DNA of 8,199 nucleotides, taken from contig JAGXHL010000002.1 in NCBI GenBank assembly GCA_024636215.1, positions 1 through 8,199 of the forward strand. The letters run 5' to 3'. This stretch comes from Deltaproteobacteria bacterium. GTDB taxonomy: Bacteria; Desulfobacterota; Desulfuromonadia; Desulfuromonadales; BM103. The notes beneath the pieces were generated by a model. That model was not told where the DNA came from. It was given only the letters and a program-made list of their open reading frames with translations, and did no database searches. This document shows, one piece after another, positions 1 to 5,603 of this stretch. The translations under genes were made by a program, and so were the position numbers. Position 1 is the stretch's first letter, and each line of letters opens with the position of its first letter.

Positions 1-300
1 ACGGGGAGGCTTGTGAACAGGCTGATGACGGTAACGAAAAAAGTAAGTTTACGCATTGTTGGCGCTCCTCGAAGTTTAACTGCTAACAGCCTGACAGCCT
101 AGCATGTCTTTACGAATAATCAATGAATGCGGAGGTTTCCTCGACCGGAAGGCCGGAAACTGGACGTAGCTTGATAAAGAAATGACCCCCTGCTGACAGA
201 GGGCCTTTCTTTGCTAATGGTACGAAGGCCGGAGTCGAATAAATTGTTTAAGGCTATGATCTGCATAGATTTATTAATGGCTTAAAAGCAACTTGACCCC
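1..300 (+). ncRNA. Structured RNA region, possible group II intron domain I fragment
   Basis: This stretch has no gene but can form several nested helices when read on the plus strand. AGGCTG (19-24) pairs with CAGCCT (95-100) and encloses TGTTGGC (57-63) pairing with GCTAACA (82-88). GTTTCC (135-140) pairs with GGAAAC (155-160) around an inner CC-GGAA-GG tetraloop hairpin (145-152). AAAGAAA (176-182) pairs with TTTCTTT (206-212) around a second stem (186-192 with 197-203, one mismatch, loop CTGA). AATAAAT at about 239-245 can pair with an ATTTATT at about 268-275. Several helices with a GNRA tetraloop resemble domain I of a bacterial group II intron. However, I see no 5' GUGYG boundary, no domain V and no reverse transcriptase gene, so the intron would have to be truncated or continue outside the window. 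The intron identity is an inference; the helices are seen. Confidence 0.35.
176..212 (+). other. Extended two-part hairpin
   Basis: The outer stem is AAAGAAA (176-182) with TTTCTTT (206-212). The inner stem is CCCCCTG (186-192) with CAGAGGG (197-203), with one C-A mismatch and a CTGA loop. It ends in a pyrimidine-rich arm, so it could act as a terminator in the plus direction. I prefer to read it as a helix of the larger folded region because the T residues form the stem rather than a free tail. Confidence 0.45.
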
Positions 301-357
301 GAAATCTACCCCGAGAAAGAGGTGATTCTAGTGTTTTCCGTGGGTTCTTTATCTGCT

Positions 358-492
358 TTATCTGCCCGATCGACAATCTCTTTCGAATAAAATTTTTTCC
401 GGCTGGCCGAAGAGAAGGCGCAGCAACTGTTGCTGTGTTTTGGTAAACAGAGCATCGCCGATACTGAACGTTTTTTTGTTAATGTTTCCCAT
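358..492 (-). pseudogene. 5' remnant of an HTH-nucleotidyltransferase gene
   Basis: A 44-codon frame starts with ATG at 492-490. Residues 9-33 contain FSIGDALFTKTQQQLLRLLF followed by GQPEK. That is the characteristic N-terminus of a large family of proteins with an N-terminal winged helix-turn-helix domain followed by a MNT-type nucleotidyltransferase domain (about 200 residues). After residue ~35 the similarity stops: the next residues do not match the usual helix, and TAA follows at 360-358. Most of the HTH and the whole nucleotidyltransferase domain are missing. The break near 390 is therefore a deletion or insertion junction with the unrelated sequence to the left. Family members are probable DNA-binding regulators that often sit beside HEPN-type or other toxin genes; no such partner is visible here. 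The upstream promoter and operators are still intact. I recognise the family from the motif only. Confidence 0.7.
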
Positions 493-519
493 ATTGGGAA
501 CTATGTAACCCAAAATGGG
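486..519. promoter_or_regulatory. Tandem palindromic operators of the truncated HTH-nucleotidyltransferase gene
   Basis: There are two palindromes of the form CCCA-N3-TGGG. The first is TTCCCA-TAT-TGGGAA (486-500); the second is CCCA-AAA-TGGG (509-519). Their centres (493 and 514) are 21 bp apart, two helical turns, so both face the same side of the DNA. The second lies in the promoter spacer. The first covers the edge of the -10, the expected transcription start and the ATG. This is what a cooperative autorepressor site looks like, and the natural candidate binder is the HTH protein whose gene begins at 492 and is now truncated. Confidence 0.6.
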
Positions 520-528
520 ATAATGCAA
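500..528 (-). promoter_or_regulatory. Probable sigma-70 promoter of the truncated HTH gene
   Basis: On the minus strand TTGCAT (528-523) is followed after exactly 17 bp by CATAGT (505-500). The expected start of transcription, about 7 bp further, falls at or next to the ATG at 492. If the promoter is real the transcript would be leaderless or almost so. No Shine-Dalgarno sequence is present, which agrees with that. Four of six bases match consensus in the -10, so the match is moderate. Confidence 0.4.
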
Positions 529-597
529 GCAGGCTTTTTCCTGGGCTGATAAGCATCAGTGCCCATTGTTCAACGGCAAGGGCTGGCCCCTTCAATG

Positions 598-1938
598 TTA
601 GTCGGAGTAATACAAACGCTTTTTTTTGAACCTTTCATCTGGTGATTTCCAGTCAAGAAAGTGGTCCAGGGCATCCGTACTCCCAACCAGCTCACGAGCC
701 AACCTGAGGCGTTCCAGCATCGCATGCTTTTCATCATCATTCAATTCATGGGCGCGCTTTTCGGCATCTGAAAAGAATTTTTCAATACGATTCACCTCAG
801 CCCAGTCGGAGATGACCTGGACTAAATCCTCCAGGCTTTCTTTTCGTGATGCTGCTTTTTTCTCTTCAATTTCCTCAAGACGCATCTTCTCGCGTTTCAC
901 CAGCCAGCGCTGATGCTCAATCTCCGCCTGATGCTCTGCTTCTTCAACAAGCTTGGCTATTTCAGTGGCAGCAGCTTTGAGTTCCCTGACGATCTTCTTT
1001 ATCTGGCTGACCAGATCCCGTTTCTCGGTCTCCTGCCATTGTTTGACCCATTGGGCTCTGTGATAAGGAGAGAAGGCCTGCAAGCGAAGTCTTCCTGTAG
1101 GAAAGTCTCTCGTTGAAGACCAACCATGGTCGTATGAATATCTGGATCTCTTGGGGATATGGTCCTTCTCTCGCACGAATTCGCCATTGACATATCTTGC
1201 CTCAGCTTCTTCGCACATCTCGATGATCGTCAACCCAATCGCGACCGTCCCAACATAAACGACCGTACAACGGTTCGGTCCCCAGAGATTGCTGTGCTCG
1301 TAGCCTGTCTTCTTTTTCGGCTTCTCGTGAATGTCGACTTCTGTTCGGCAGAAGTGCTCATGAGTTGGTGCGAAGACAACATTGAACCCTGATTCCTCAA
1401 GGGCCCAGAAGAGCTGGTTGGCAAAGTCGAGAGCTCTGTTGAGCCCAGACTTGGTGGCAGCCAGGTCAACCAGGAGTCGCTTAGATGGTTTCAGGTATTC
1501 GCTGCTATAGGATGTTCGGCCTGCTGCAAAAAGGTCCTTTGCGCCGACAATATGAGGATGGAGGCCTGAGCATATCAGTTTGGGCTTTGCTTTGTTTTTG
1601 CGTTTTCTTGTCGGTGGGCGAGGGGTAAGTCTTTTTACCGGAGCCTCTTCACCTTCACGTGTCCATGCGAGTTCGTCTCCCGGCTCTGGTTCCGGCAGGG
1701 GTGGTTGCTTCGGTGCCCTGCCTACCGCGAGCTTGGCCCAGTAGCCGCGTTCCGGTCTGGGCACATTCATTCGGGTGCAGATTCTTGCCAGGTAGCTCGA
1801 TGAGACATCGTATCTCGCTGCGACTTTAAGCATCGGTTCTGACCAGACAAGCTTGTAGAGTGTTTCTCGGTCGAGAGGTCTTGGAGGGGTGGAGTCGGTG
1901 GTGGTTTTGTCAGGTACGTTGTTCTGTTCTTCGGACAC
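598..1938 (-). CDS. Conserved HTH/coiled-coil protein, third gene of the toxin-antitoxin operon
   Basis: This is a 446-residue protein without an assigned function. Residues ~23-60 form a helix-turn-helix-like region ending in a conserved NVPRPERGYWAKLAVGRAP segment. I know this N-terminus from many proteobacterial hypothetical proteins of accessory regions. A proline-rich, then strongly basic linker follows (residues ~76-120, with RKRKNKAKPK at 111-120). A mixed alpha/beta region spans ~125-290. A long charged helix, probably a coiled coil, spans ~300-375. There is no signal peptide or membrane segment, so it should be cytosolic, and DNA binding is the most likely property. The start is GTG at 1938-1936, only 10 bp after the GNAT toxin stop, with a weak ribosome-binding site, which points to cotranscription with the toxin-antitoxin pair. 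An ATG start further in would cut the HTH. The function is unknown. Confidence 0.8.
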   Translation of the reverse strand: MSEEQNNVPDKTTTDSTPPRPLDRETLYKLVWSEPMLKVAARYDVSSSYLARICTRMNVPRPERGYWAKLAVGRAPKQPPLPEPEPGDELAWTREGEEAPVKRLTPRPPTRKRKNKAKPKLICSGLHPHIVGAKDLFAAGRTSYSSEYLKPSKRLLVDLAATKSGLNRALDFANQLFWALEESGFNVVFAPTHEHFCRTEVDIHEKPKKKTGYEHSNLWGPNRCTVVYVGTVAIGLTIIEMCEEAEARYVNGEFVREKDHIPKRSRYSYDHGWSSTRDFPTGRLRLQAFSPYHRAQWVKQWQETEKRDLVSQIKKIVRELKAAATEIAKLVEEAEHQAEIEHQRWLVKREKMRLEEIEEKKAASRKESLEDLVQVISDWAEVNRIEKFFSDAEKRAHELNDDEKHAMLERLRLARELVGSTDALDHFLDWKSPDERFKKKRLYYSD

Positions 1939-1948
1939 GATACTGTTC

Positions 1949-2485
1949 TCACTCTTCCTCGAAGAGCTGGCCCACCGTACTCATCGGCATAAACATTCTG
2001 GTCCTGCCGTTGTTGTCGCACAGGATTTCAAAGCCGAATTTTGTGTAAAAATCCTGGGCCACCTGGTTGAGGCAATCGACAACCACTGCATAAGCTCGCA
2101 TGTGGGCATGGATGCTCCAGAGATGCTCCAGTGCTTTAATCAGGGTGATCTTGCCCAGACCTTGCCCCTTGATTTCTGCATGCACAGCAAGTTGGGCGAT
2201 CAGGAAGACCGGAATAGGGTAGTGCGGTAGTTTTTTGGCAAATGCTGCCGGGAGTGTTTGTCTTTCAATCTGGCTAGGAGCAATCGAATAAAAGCTGCAA
2301 ATGGGGTATTTACCATCAGGTAAAGGAGAGACGGCTGGTAGCACCATTGTTCTGCTGATTCCAGCCGCCATATGCTTTGCTGCTTTGGTTTTGATGAAAT
2401 CGTTCAGCTCGTCCTCGCCGCTGTCAAATGAACTGCGGTCATGGACTTTTTTGTCAAGCTCAACGAATTCCTGTGCCCAGTTCAC
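1949..2485 (-). CDS. GNAT-family acetyltransferase toxin (TacT/AtaT-like)
   Basis: This 178-residue protein has the layout of type II toxin-antitoxin GNAT toxins, which acetylate the amino group of charged aminoacyl-tRNAs and so stop translation. Residues 20-47 carry the usual F-(S)G-x-x-x-L-N-D-F-I N-terminus and a following A-rich helix. Residues 105-113 (IKGQGLGKI) are the acetyl-CoA pyrophosphate-binding loop (R/Q-x-x-G-x-G/A type). F146-Y147 in DFYTKFGFE (145-153) gives the conserved tyrosine proposed as the general acid. The length is typical (160-180). It starts with GTG at 2485-2483, sharing GTGA with the stop of the antitoxin gene, so the two are translationally coupled. It appears intact, with no missing key residue. 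The exact tRNA target cannot be read from the sequence. Confidence 0.93.
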   Translation of the reverse strand: MNWAQEFVELDKKVHDRSSFDSGEDELNDFIKTKAAKHMAAGISRTMVLPAVSPLPDGKYPICSFYSIAPSQIERQTLPAAFAKKLPHYPIPVFLIAQLAVHAEIKGQGLGKITLIKALEHLWSIHAHMRAYAVVVDCLNQVAQDFYTKFGFEILCDNNGRTRMFMPMSTVGQLFEEE

Positions 2486-2751
2486 TTGATGCCTTGCTTT
2501 CGGGTGAAGGTCAGGGCCTCGCGCAGGGCTTTGTTGGGCTGCTTCGCGTTCTCGCAGGCGTGCATGAAGCGATCAAAGACATCGTCGCTTACAGTGATAC
2601 TTTCATGCTGTGCAATAACTCTGGACGCATCTTCATCCATGAGGTGCACGACATATTCAGTGAGACTGCGCATTCCAAGCAGGGCCGAAGCCTTCTCGGC
2701 CTTTTGCTTGACTTCCAGATCAAGTTTCATGTCAAGACGTGCGGTCGCCAT
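2482..2751 (-). CDS. DUF1778 ribbon-helix-helix antitoxin
   Basis: This 89-residue protein is the antitoxin of the downstream GNAT toxin. Residues 3-10 (TARLDMKL) fit the beta-ribbon that enters the DNA major groove. Two helices follow (about 12-24 and 27-42, with the conserved SLTEYV-type second helix), giving a ribbon-helix-helix dimer as in TacA/AtaR. The C-terminal part, residues ~50-83 (ITVSDDVFDRFM then NKALREAL), matches the toxin-wrapping tail of DUF1778 proteins. The ATG at 2751-2749 has a good ribosome-binding site, AAAGGAG at 2765-2759, 7 bp away. The protein, alone or with the toxin, is expected to repress its own promoter through the two operators just upstream. Confidence 0.93.
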   Translation of the reverse strand: MATARLDMKLDLEVKQKAEKASALLGMRSLTEYVVHLMDEDASRVIAQHESITVSDDVFDRFMHACENAKQPNKALREALTFTRKQGIK

Positions 2752-2771
2752 GTGAGTGCTCCTTTGTGCTT

Positions 2772-2790
2772 GTACGGATTGTTTCCGTAC
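2772..2790. promoter_or_regulatory. Operator 1 of the toxin-antitoxin operon
   Basis: This is a perfect inverted repeat, GTACGGA (2772-2778), 5-bp spacer, TCCGTAC (2784-2790). It sits between the expected transcription start (~2794) and the ribosome-binding site of the antitoxin gene. The arms are identical to those of the second site at 2833-2851, which makes binding by the DUF1778 ribbon-helix-helix protein very likely. Confidence 0.8.
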
Positions 2791-2800
2791 TCATGGGTGA

Positions 2801-2829
2801 ACTATAGATGTCTTCCAGGGAGATGTCAA
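2801..2829 (-). promoter_or_regulatory. Sigma-70 promoter of the toxin-antitoxin operon
   Basis: On the minus strand TTGACA (2829-2824), a perfect -35, is followed after 17 bp by TATAGT (2806-2801), five of six matches to the -10 consensus. The start of transcription should be near 2794. The promoter is bracketed by operators on both sides, so it would be strong when free and shut when the antitoxin complex binds. Confidence 0.85.
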
Positions 2830-2832
2830 GTG

Positions 2833-2851
2833 GTACGGAGGACTTCCGTAC
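2833..2851. promoter_or_regulatory. Operator 2 of the toxin-antitoxin operon
   Basis: GTACGGA (2833-2839), 5-bp spacer, TCCGTAC (2845-2851) has the same arms and spacing as operator 1. It lies 3 bp upstream of the -35 hexamer. The centres of the two operators are 61 bp apart, about six turns of the helix, which would permit bridging or looping by the toxin-antitoxin complex. A weaker inverted repeat, ACATG-N5-CATGT (2850-2864), abuts it. Confidence 0.8.
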
Positions 2852-2887
2852 ATGTGTAGCATGTCGGATTAAGGTCTCCCCGAAACT

Positions 2888-3115
2888 TTATCCAGCGGTC
2901 TTTTCGAGTTTCTCGGCAAGCCATATCTTGATAATTGACTGGCGGGGTACCCCGAGTTGTCGGGCAACCTTGTCCAGGGAATGAATCATCCACATAGGCA
3001 GATCGATGCTGATTCTACGTTGCTCCTGTTCGGGGCGGCGAGTCTTGTACAGGTCAAGATCGTCAATGACGCTTTCGCACTGATCAAATTTTTTGTCGAA
3101 ATCTTCAGTTTTCAT
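2888..3115 (-). CDS. CopG/BrnA-like ribbon-helix-helix antitoxin without an adjacent toxin
   Basis: This is a 75-residue protein. Residues 1-30 form an acidic N-terminal tail (DKKFDQCESVIDDLDLYKTR) of the kind seen in BrnA/CopG-type antitoxins. Residues 32-72 are a ribbon-helix-helix domain, with the strand RRISIDLP, helix A at about 41-54 (MWMIHSLDKVARQL) and helix B at about 57-70 (PRQSIIKIWLAEKL). In this family the toxin, often BrnT-like and ~90 residues, usually lies directly upstream. Here only 69 bp separate it from an unrelated gene on that side, and no toxin is present downstream before the DUF1778/GNAT operon. It may be an orphan that survived toxin loss, a solitary regulator or an anti-addiction gene. 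The start ATG has only a weak purine-rich site (GAGAAG). Confidence 0.85.
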   Translation of the reverse strand: MKTEDFDKKFDQCESVIDDLDLYKTRRPEQEQRRISIDLPMWMIHSLDKVARQLGVPRQSIIKIWLAEKLEKTAG

Positions 3116-3159
3116 ATCTTCTCTTGTCGCTAGCGCCTGGTTGAGATTGCTGGGAGGAA

Positions 3160-3188
3160 ATTATTGCATGATGCCCGTTGCTGGTTAA
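3160..3188 (-). promoter_or_regulatory. Possible promoter of the orphan antitoxin gene
   Basis: On the minus strand TTAACC (3188-3183), 17 bp, then AATAAT (3165-3160), with a TG dinucleotide one base upstream of the -10 (extended -10). The -35 overlaps the stop codon of the preceding gene. The match is partial, so this is only a candidate. Confidence 0.3.
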
Positions 3189-3574
3189 ACGGATTTCCTG
3201 AGATGCTTTTCAAAGCGGCGGCACATCCTGCTGAATGCACGCAATTCCGCCTGATTCATGCGGTGATGATGATCGGGCAGGATGCCGTCCATTTCGACGG
3301 CATCGATCAGCGTTGCCAGGGTATCGGCCTGGTAATCATCGTAAAGGGAAACCCGGGAGATAATGGTTCCACCGAGCAGCCAGAGGTTGTCGCGATACTG
3401 AACAAAAGTTTTTCGCGTTAGCCCCTCTGTGTAAAGGGTCTGGAGAAATTCTGCAAAATAGGGCAGCAGCTTGCGACCGAATTCCAGATCTTCCCTTACC
3501 CCCATCCAGGAGTTCGGCCAATCGTCAAAATCCGGGGTCCAATGACGAAATGAAGATGGTTGGTTGTCTGACAT
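3185..3574 (-). CDS. Small conserved protein of unknown function
   Basis: This 129-residue soluble protein is rich in W, F, D and R. Residues ~22-75 carry a pattern (NSWMG...DLEFGRKLLPYFAEFL...GLTRKTFVQYRDNLWLLGG) that I recognise as recurring in proteobacterial hypothetical proteins; I know no function for it. The C-terminal third is helical and basic (RAFSRMCRRFEKHLRKS). The ATG at 3574-3572 has a clear GGAG site (3583-3580) 5 bp away. It lies 55 bp after the pRiA4b ORF-3-like gene, on the same strand and with no terminator in between, so it is probably the last gene of that operon. There is no signal peptide or membrane segment. Confidence 0.75.
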   Translation of the reverse strand: MSDNQPSSFRHWTPDFDDWPNSWMGVREDLEFGRKLLPYFAEFLQTLYTEGLTRKTFVQYRDNLWLLGGTIISRVSLYDDYQADTLATLIDAVEMDGILPDHHHRMNQAELRAFSRMCRRFEKHLRKSV

Positions 3575-3629
3575 GGTGGCTCCAGTGGGATACAGCTGCG
3601 TGTTTTAGGATATGGGCGGATAACTTGGC

Positions 3630-4271
3630 TCATGCGCCGGTGTAACCACAGACCCCGGCACGTGGAGAGTTGGGAATTGACAGATAGTCGACTTCATCGC
3701 CACAGCTGTGCTTTTTTGCGCACTTTTGGCAAAGCCAGCCTTCACCCTCCCAGCTGCATTCGGGGCAGATGCTTACAGCGGGGTGTCGCTCGCAGACATC
3801 GCAGGGAATTTTCGGCGGATGATTGCGGGCCAGGATGGCTATCGATTTTCCAGTCGTTGTCAGACCCTGATATTCACCGAGAACCTTGATCCGCAACTGC
3901 GTTGTGTCACCCATGTCGTAGTCATAATCAATTTCATCACCCGACCTCAGCGATGTGCCCAACCGTCCTTGCATGCCGATAGTCTGCCGACCGACGAAAA
4001 ACTGGCTCATATGACCACAGCATTCCAGCCAGAGTTTGCGCAAAAACGTATCCAGTGTCTTGAAGGTTGCCCGCTGATCCACGTGCAGATGCAGCCAGTA
4101 GCCTGAGGGATAACGGGTCGTAACCTGCAGGTGCAGACTGAAAAGCTCATCATCCATAATGGATTCTTCCGGTTGTTTCGTCAGGCAGCTGGCCAGGTGT
4201 TTGCCCATGCCTGAACGGGTGTACTCTTTACCACAGAGGCTGCAGGCTCCTTTGGTGGATTTGATTGTCAT
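3630..4271 (-). CDS. Plasmid pRiA4b ORF-3-like protein with N- and C-terminal zinc motifs
   Basis: This is a 213-residue protein. Residues 10-29 are a zinc-finger-like motif with C10, C13, H25 and C29. Residues ~45-150 match the pRiA4b ORF-3 family, with a strand-rich segment (SLHLQVT...YWLHLHVD), the helix FKTLDTFLRKLWLECCGHMS and the signature YDYDMGDTTQLRIKVLGEY (116-134). Residues 157-190 form a second cysteine cluster (C157, C160, C169, C172, C181, C184, H188, C190) resembling a treble-clef or B-box type zinc site. The biochemical role of the pRiA4b family is unknown; the zinc motifs suggest nucleic acid or protein binding. The start is supported by a strong site (GGGAGGAG, 4287-4280) 8 bp upstream and because it keeps the first zinc finger whole. 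The gap to the preceding stop is 17 bp, so it is cotranscribed with the DUF6880-like gene. Confidence 0.85.
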   Translation of the reverse strand: MTIKSTKGACSLCGKEYTRSGMGKHLASCLTKQPEESIMDDELFSLHLQVTTRYPSGYWLHLHVDQRATFKTLDTFLRKLWLECCGHMSQFFVGRQTIGMQGRLGTSLRSGDEIDYDYDMGDTTQLRIKVLGEYQGLTTTGKSIAILARNHPPKIPCDVCERHPAVSICPECSWEGEGWLCQKCAKKHSCGDEVDYLSIPNSPRAGVCGYTGA

Positions 4272-4288
4272 GGAATGAACTCCTCCCT

Positions 4289-5512
4289 TTACTTGTTGTA
4301 ACGGCTCCAGAAACTGGTTTTGCGGGCGTGCTGCCGGCGCAGCTGTTCGACATAGACAGAGTGTGGCTCAATATCGCGCCAGTCGTTGACGGTTTTTGCC
4401 AGCAGATCGAGTTTGCGCAGGTAGCGTGCGCCATGTCCGTAGGTTGTGGTCCTGGCTCTGCGCAGGATGGAGTCGAGCAGGGCGCGGTAGAGCAGGGTGG
4501 CGGTTAGCGGCCGGGCCAGGGATGCGAAGGTCTCCGCCAGCGGGAGAAGAAACTGATAGTGATCGCCATCCAGTTGCTCGGCGCGGGTCTGTAGATAGAT
4601 TTCAGCTGCGTCCCACTGTTCCATGGCGGTCAGAAAGGCGGCATCGGTCAGTGAGAGGAGAGGGGCATCGAGGATGATCCGTATCTCCTGGTTGAGCAGG
4701 TCAGCGCGCTGATCCTCGCCGACGATCGAAATCCAGCGCTCGAAGCCCGATTGGCTGCGCTGCCGGCGTAAGCTGCGCCGGGCGACTTCGGCCTGGTGCT
4801 GCTTATCTCCCTGTCGGTCGTAGATGGCGAGCAGCAGTTCATCACGCTCCTGCTGCTGATAACCTTCACCGGCTGGAATTCTTTCCAGCCAGTCGAGGGC
4901 GGTCTGCTCCTCACCGCATTGCAGATAGACCCGGGCGATATCGACGCAGGCGGCGGTGCCGGGGTCATCGCACCAGGCTGCGCGGCGGGTCTGTTCGAAC
5001 AGCGGCGCATCCTTCAGCTGTCGGGCCAGGGATTCGATTTGGTAGAACCAGTGGCGGCGCGGGTACTCTTCGGGTTCCTCTCCCGCCAACTGCTGATACT
5101 GATCGACCAGCCAGCGCAGCTGCGCTTCCGGCAGGAATTCGGCGGTGCTATCCACCAGGGCGTCGCGTACCCCGTAATCATCCTTCAGACTGGTCTTGAG
5201 GATCAGCTTGGCGAGCCAAGAGTTGTCGGCGCAGCGTTTCGCGTAGCTGACGAACAGTTCGCAGGCGTCATAGCGGTAGACATCCCCGACATGACCGCTC
5301 GAATCATCGCAGCGGCCGAAGACGCTGTGGTCGGTGGTGTAGAAGTCGGCCACCAGCTTGCAGCCGAGTTGTGCATCCTCGACCTGGTCTTCGATCTGCT
5401 GCAACAGCTCGCGCAGTTCCCGCGCCAGTGCTGCCGATTCGCCCCAGCGGACAAATCGTCGGCTGCGTTTCAGGGCCGAGATGCGGGATTTAAGTTCTTT
5501 GTTGTCAGGCAT
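4289..5512 (-). CDS. DUF6880-like all-helical repeat protein
   Basis: This 407-residue protein has a high GC content and is almost entirely helical. A basic N-terminus (residues 1-35) precedes helical pairs of TPR-like character (for example ~195-260, with ACVDIARVYLQCGEEQTALDW at its start). The C-terminal ~80 residues contain TATLLYRALLDSILRRART, YGHGARYLRKLDLLA and the ending ARKTSFWSRY. These match the C-terminal signature I know from DUF6880-family and related bacterial proteins. No enzymatic motif is visible, so a scaffold or binding role is the only suggestion. The ATG at 5512-5510 has no clear Shine-Dalgarno sequence. A 7-bp inverted repeat lies 24 bp upstream. It is the first gene of the group with the pRiA4b-like and the 129-residue genes. 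The family call comes from memory of the C-terminal signature. Confidence 0.75.
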   Translation of the reverse strand: MPDNKELKSRISALKRSRRFVRWGESAALARELRELLQQIEDQVEDAQLGCKLVADFYTTDHSVFGRCDDSSGHVGDVYRYDACELFVSYAKRCADNSWLAKLILKTSLKDDYGVRDALVDSTAEFLPEAQLRWLVDQYQQLAGEEPEEYPRRHWFYQIESLARQLKDAPLFEQTRRAAWCDDPGTAACVDIARVYLQCGEEQTALDWLERIPAGEGYQQQERDELLLAIYDRQGDKQHQAEVARRSLRRQRSQSGFERWISIVGEDQRADLLNQEIRIILDAPLLSLTDAAFLTAMEQWDAAEIYLQTRAEQLDGDHYQFLLPLAETFASLARPLTATLLYRALLDSILRRARTTTYGHGARYLRKLDLLAKTVNDWRDIEPHSVYVEQLRRQHARKTSFWSRYNK

Positions 5513-5535
5513 TGTGTTGACTATTTAAATGGTTG

Positions 5536-5555
5536 GACAAGGTGCATTCCTTGTC
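5536..5555. repeat. Inverted repeat between rhuM and the DUF6880-like gene
   Basis: GACAAGG (5536-5542), 6-bp spacer, CCTTGTC (5549-5555), perfect arms. It lies after the rhuM-family stop and 24 bp before the next start. As an RNA hairpin on the minus strand it is not followed by a clear U-run (CAACCATTTAAAT), so it is a poor terminator. An operator or a processing hairpin is equally possible. Confidence 0.5.
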
Positions 5556-5603
5556 GTTAATTTCGACGAACTGATTTCAACTTCCCTGCGGGAGGCCTTG
5601 CGC

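Noticed and set aside
300..340. Candidate group II intron domain V around a GAGAAAG loop
   Set aside because: The arms do not pair over the required length and the conserved AGC...GUU triad and AC bulge are not present.
421..435. Palindrome CAGCAAC-T-GTTGCTG as a terminator
   Set aside because: It lies inside the coding remnant (QQQLL codons), the loop is too small and only a short T-run follows. It is probably incidental to the CAG/CTG codons.
391..549. Open plus-strand frame (LAEEKAQQLLLCFGKQS...)
   Set aside because: It is antisense to the HTH-nucleotidyltransferase remnant, whose minus-strand translation gives the recognisable DALFTKTQQQ motif. It has no start codon.
4796..5560. 254-codon plus-strand frame opposite the DUF6880-like gene
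   Set aside because: It is an antisense shadow in a GC-rich gene; the minus-strand product has the family signature.
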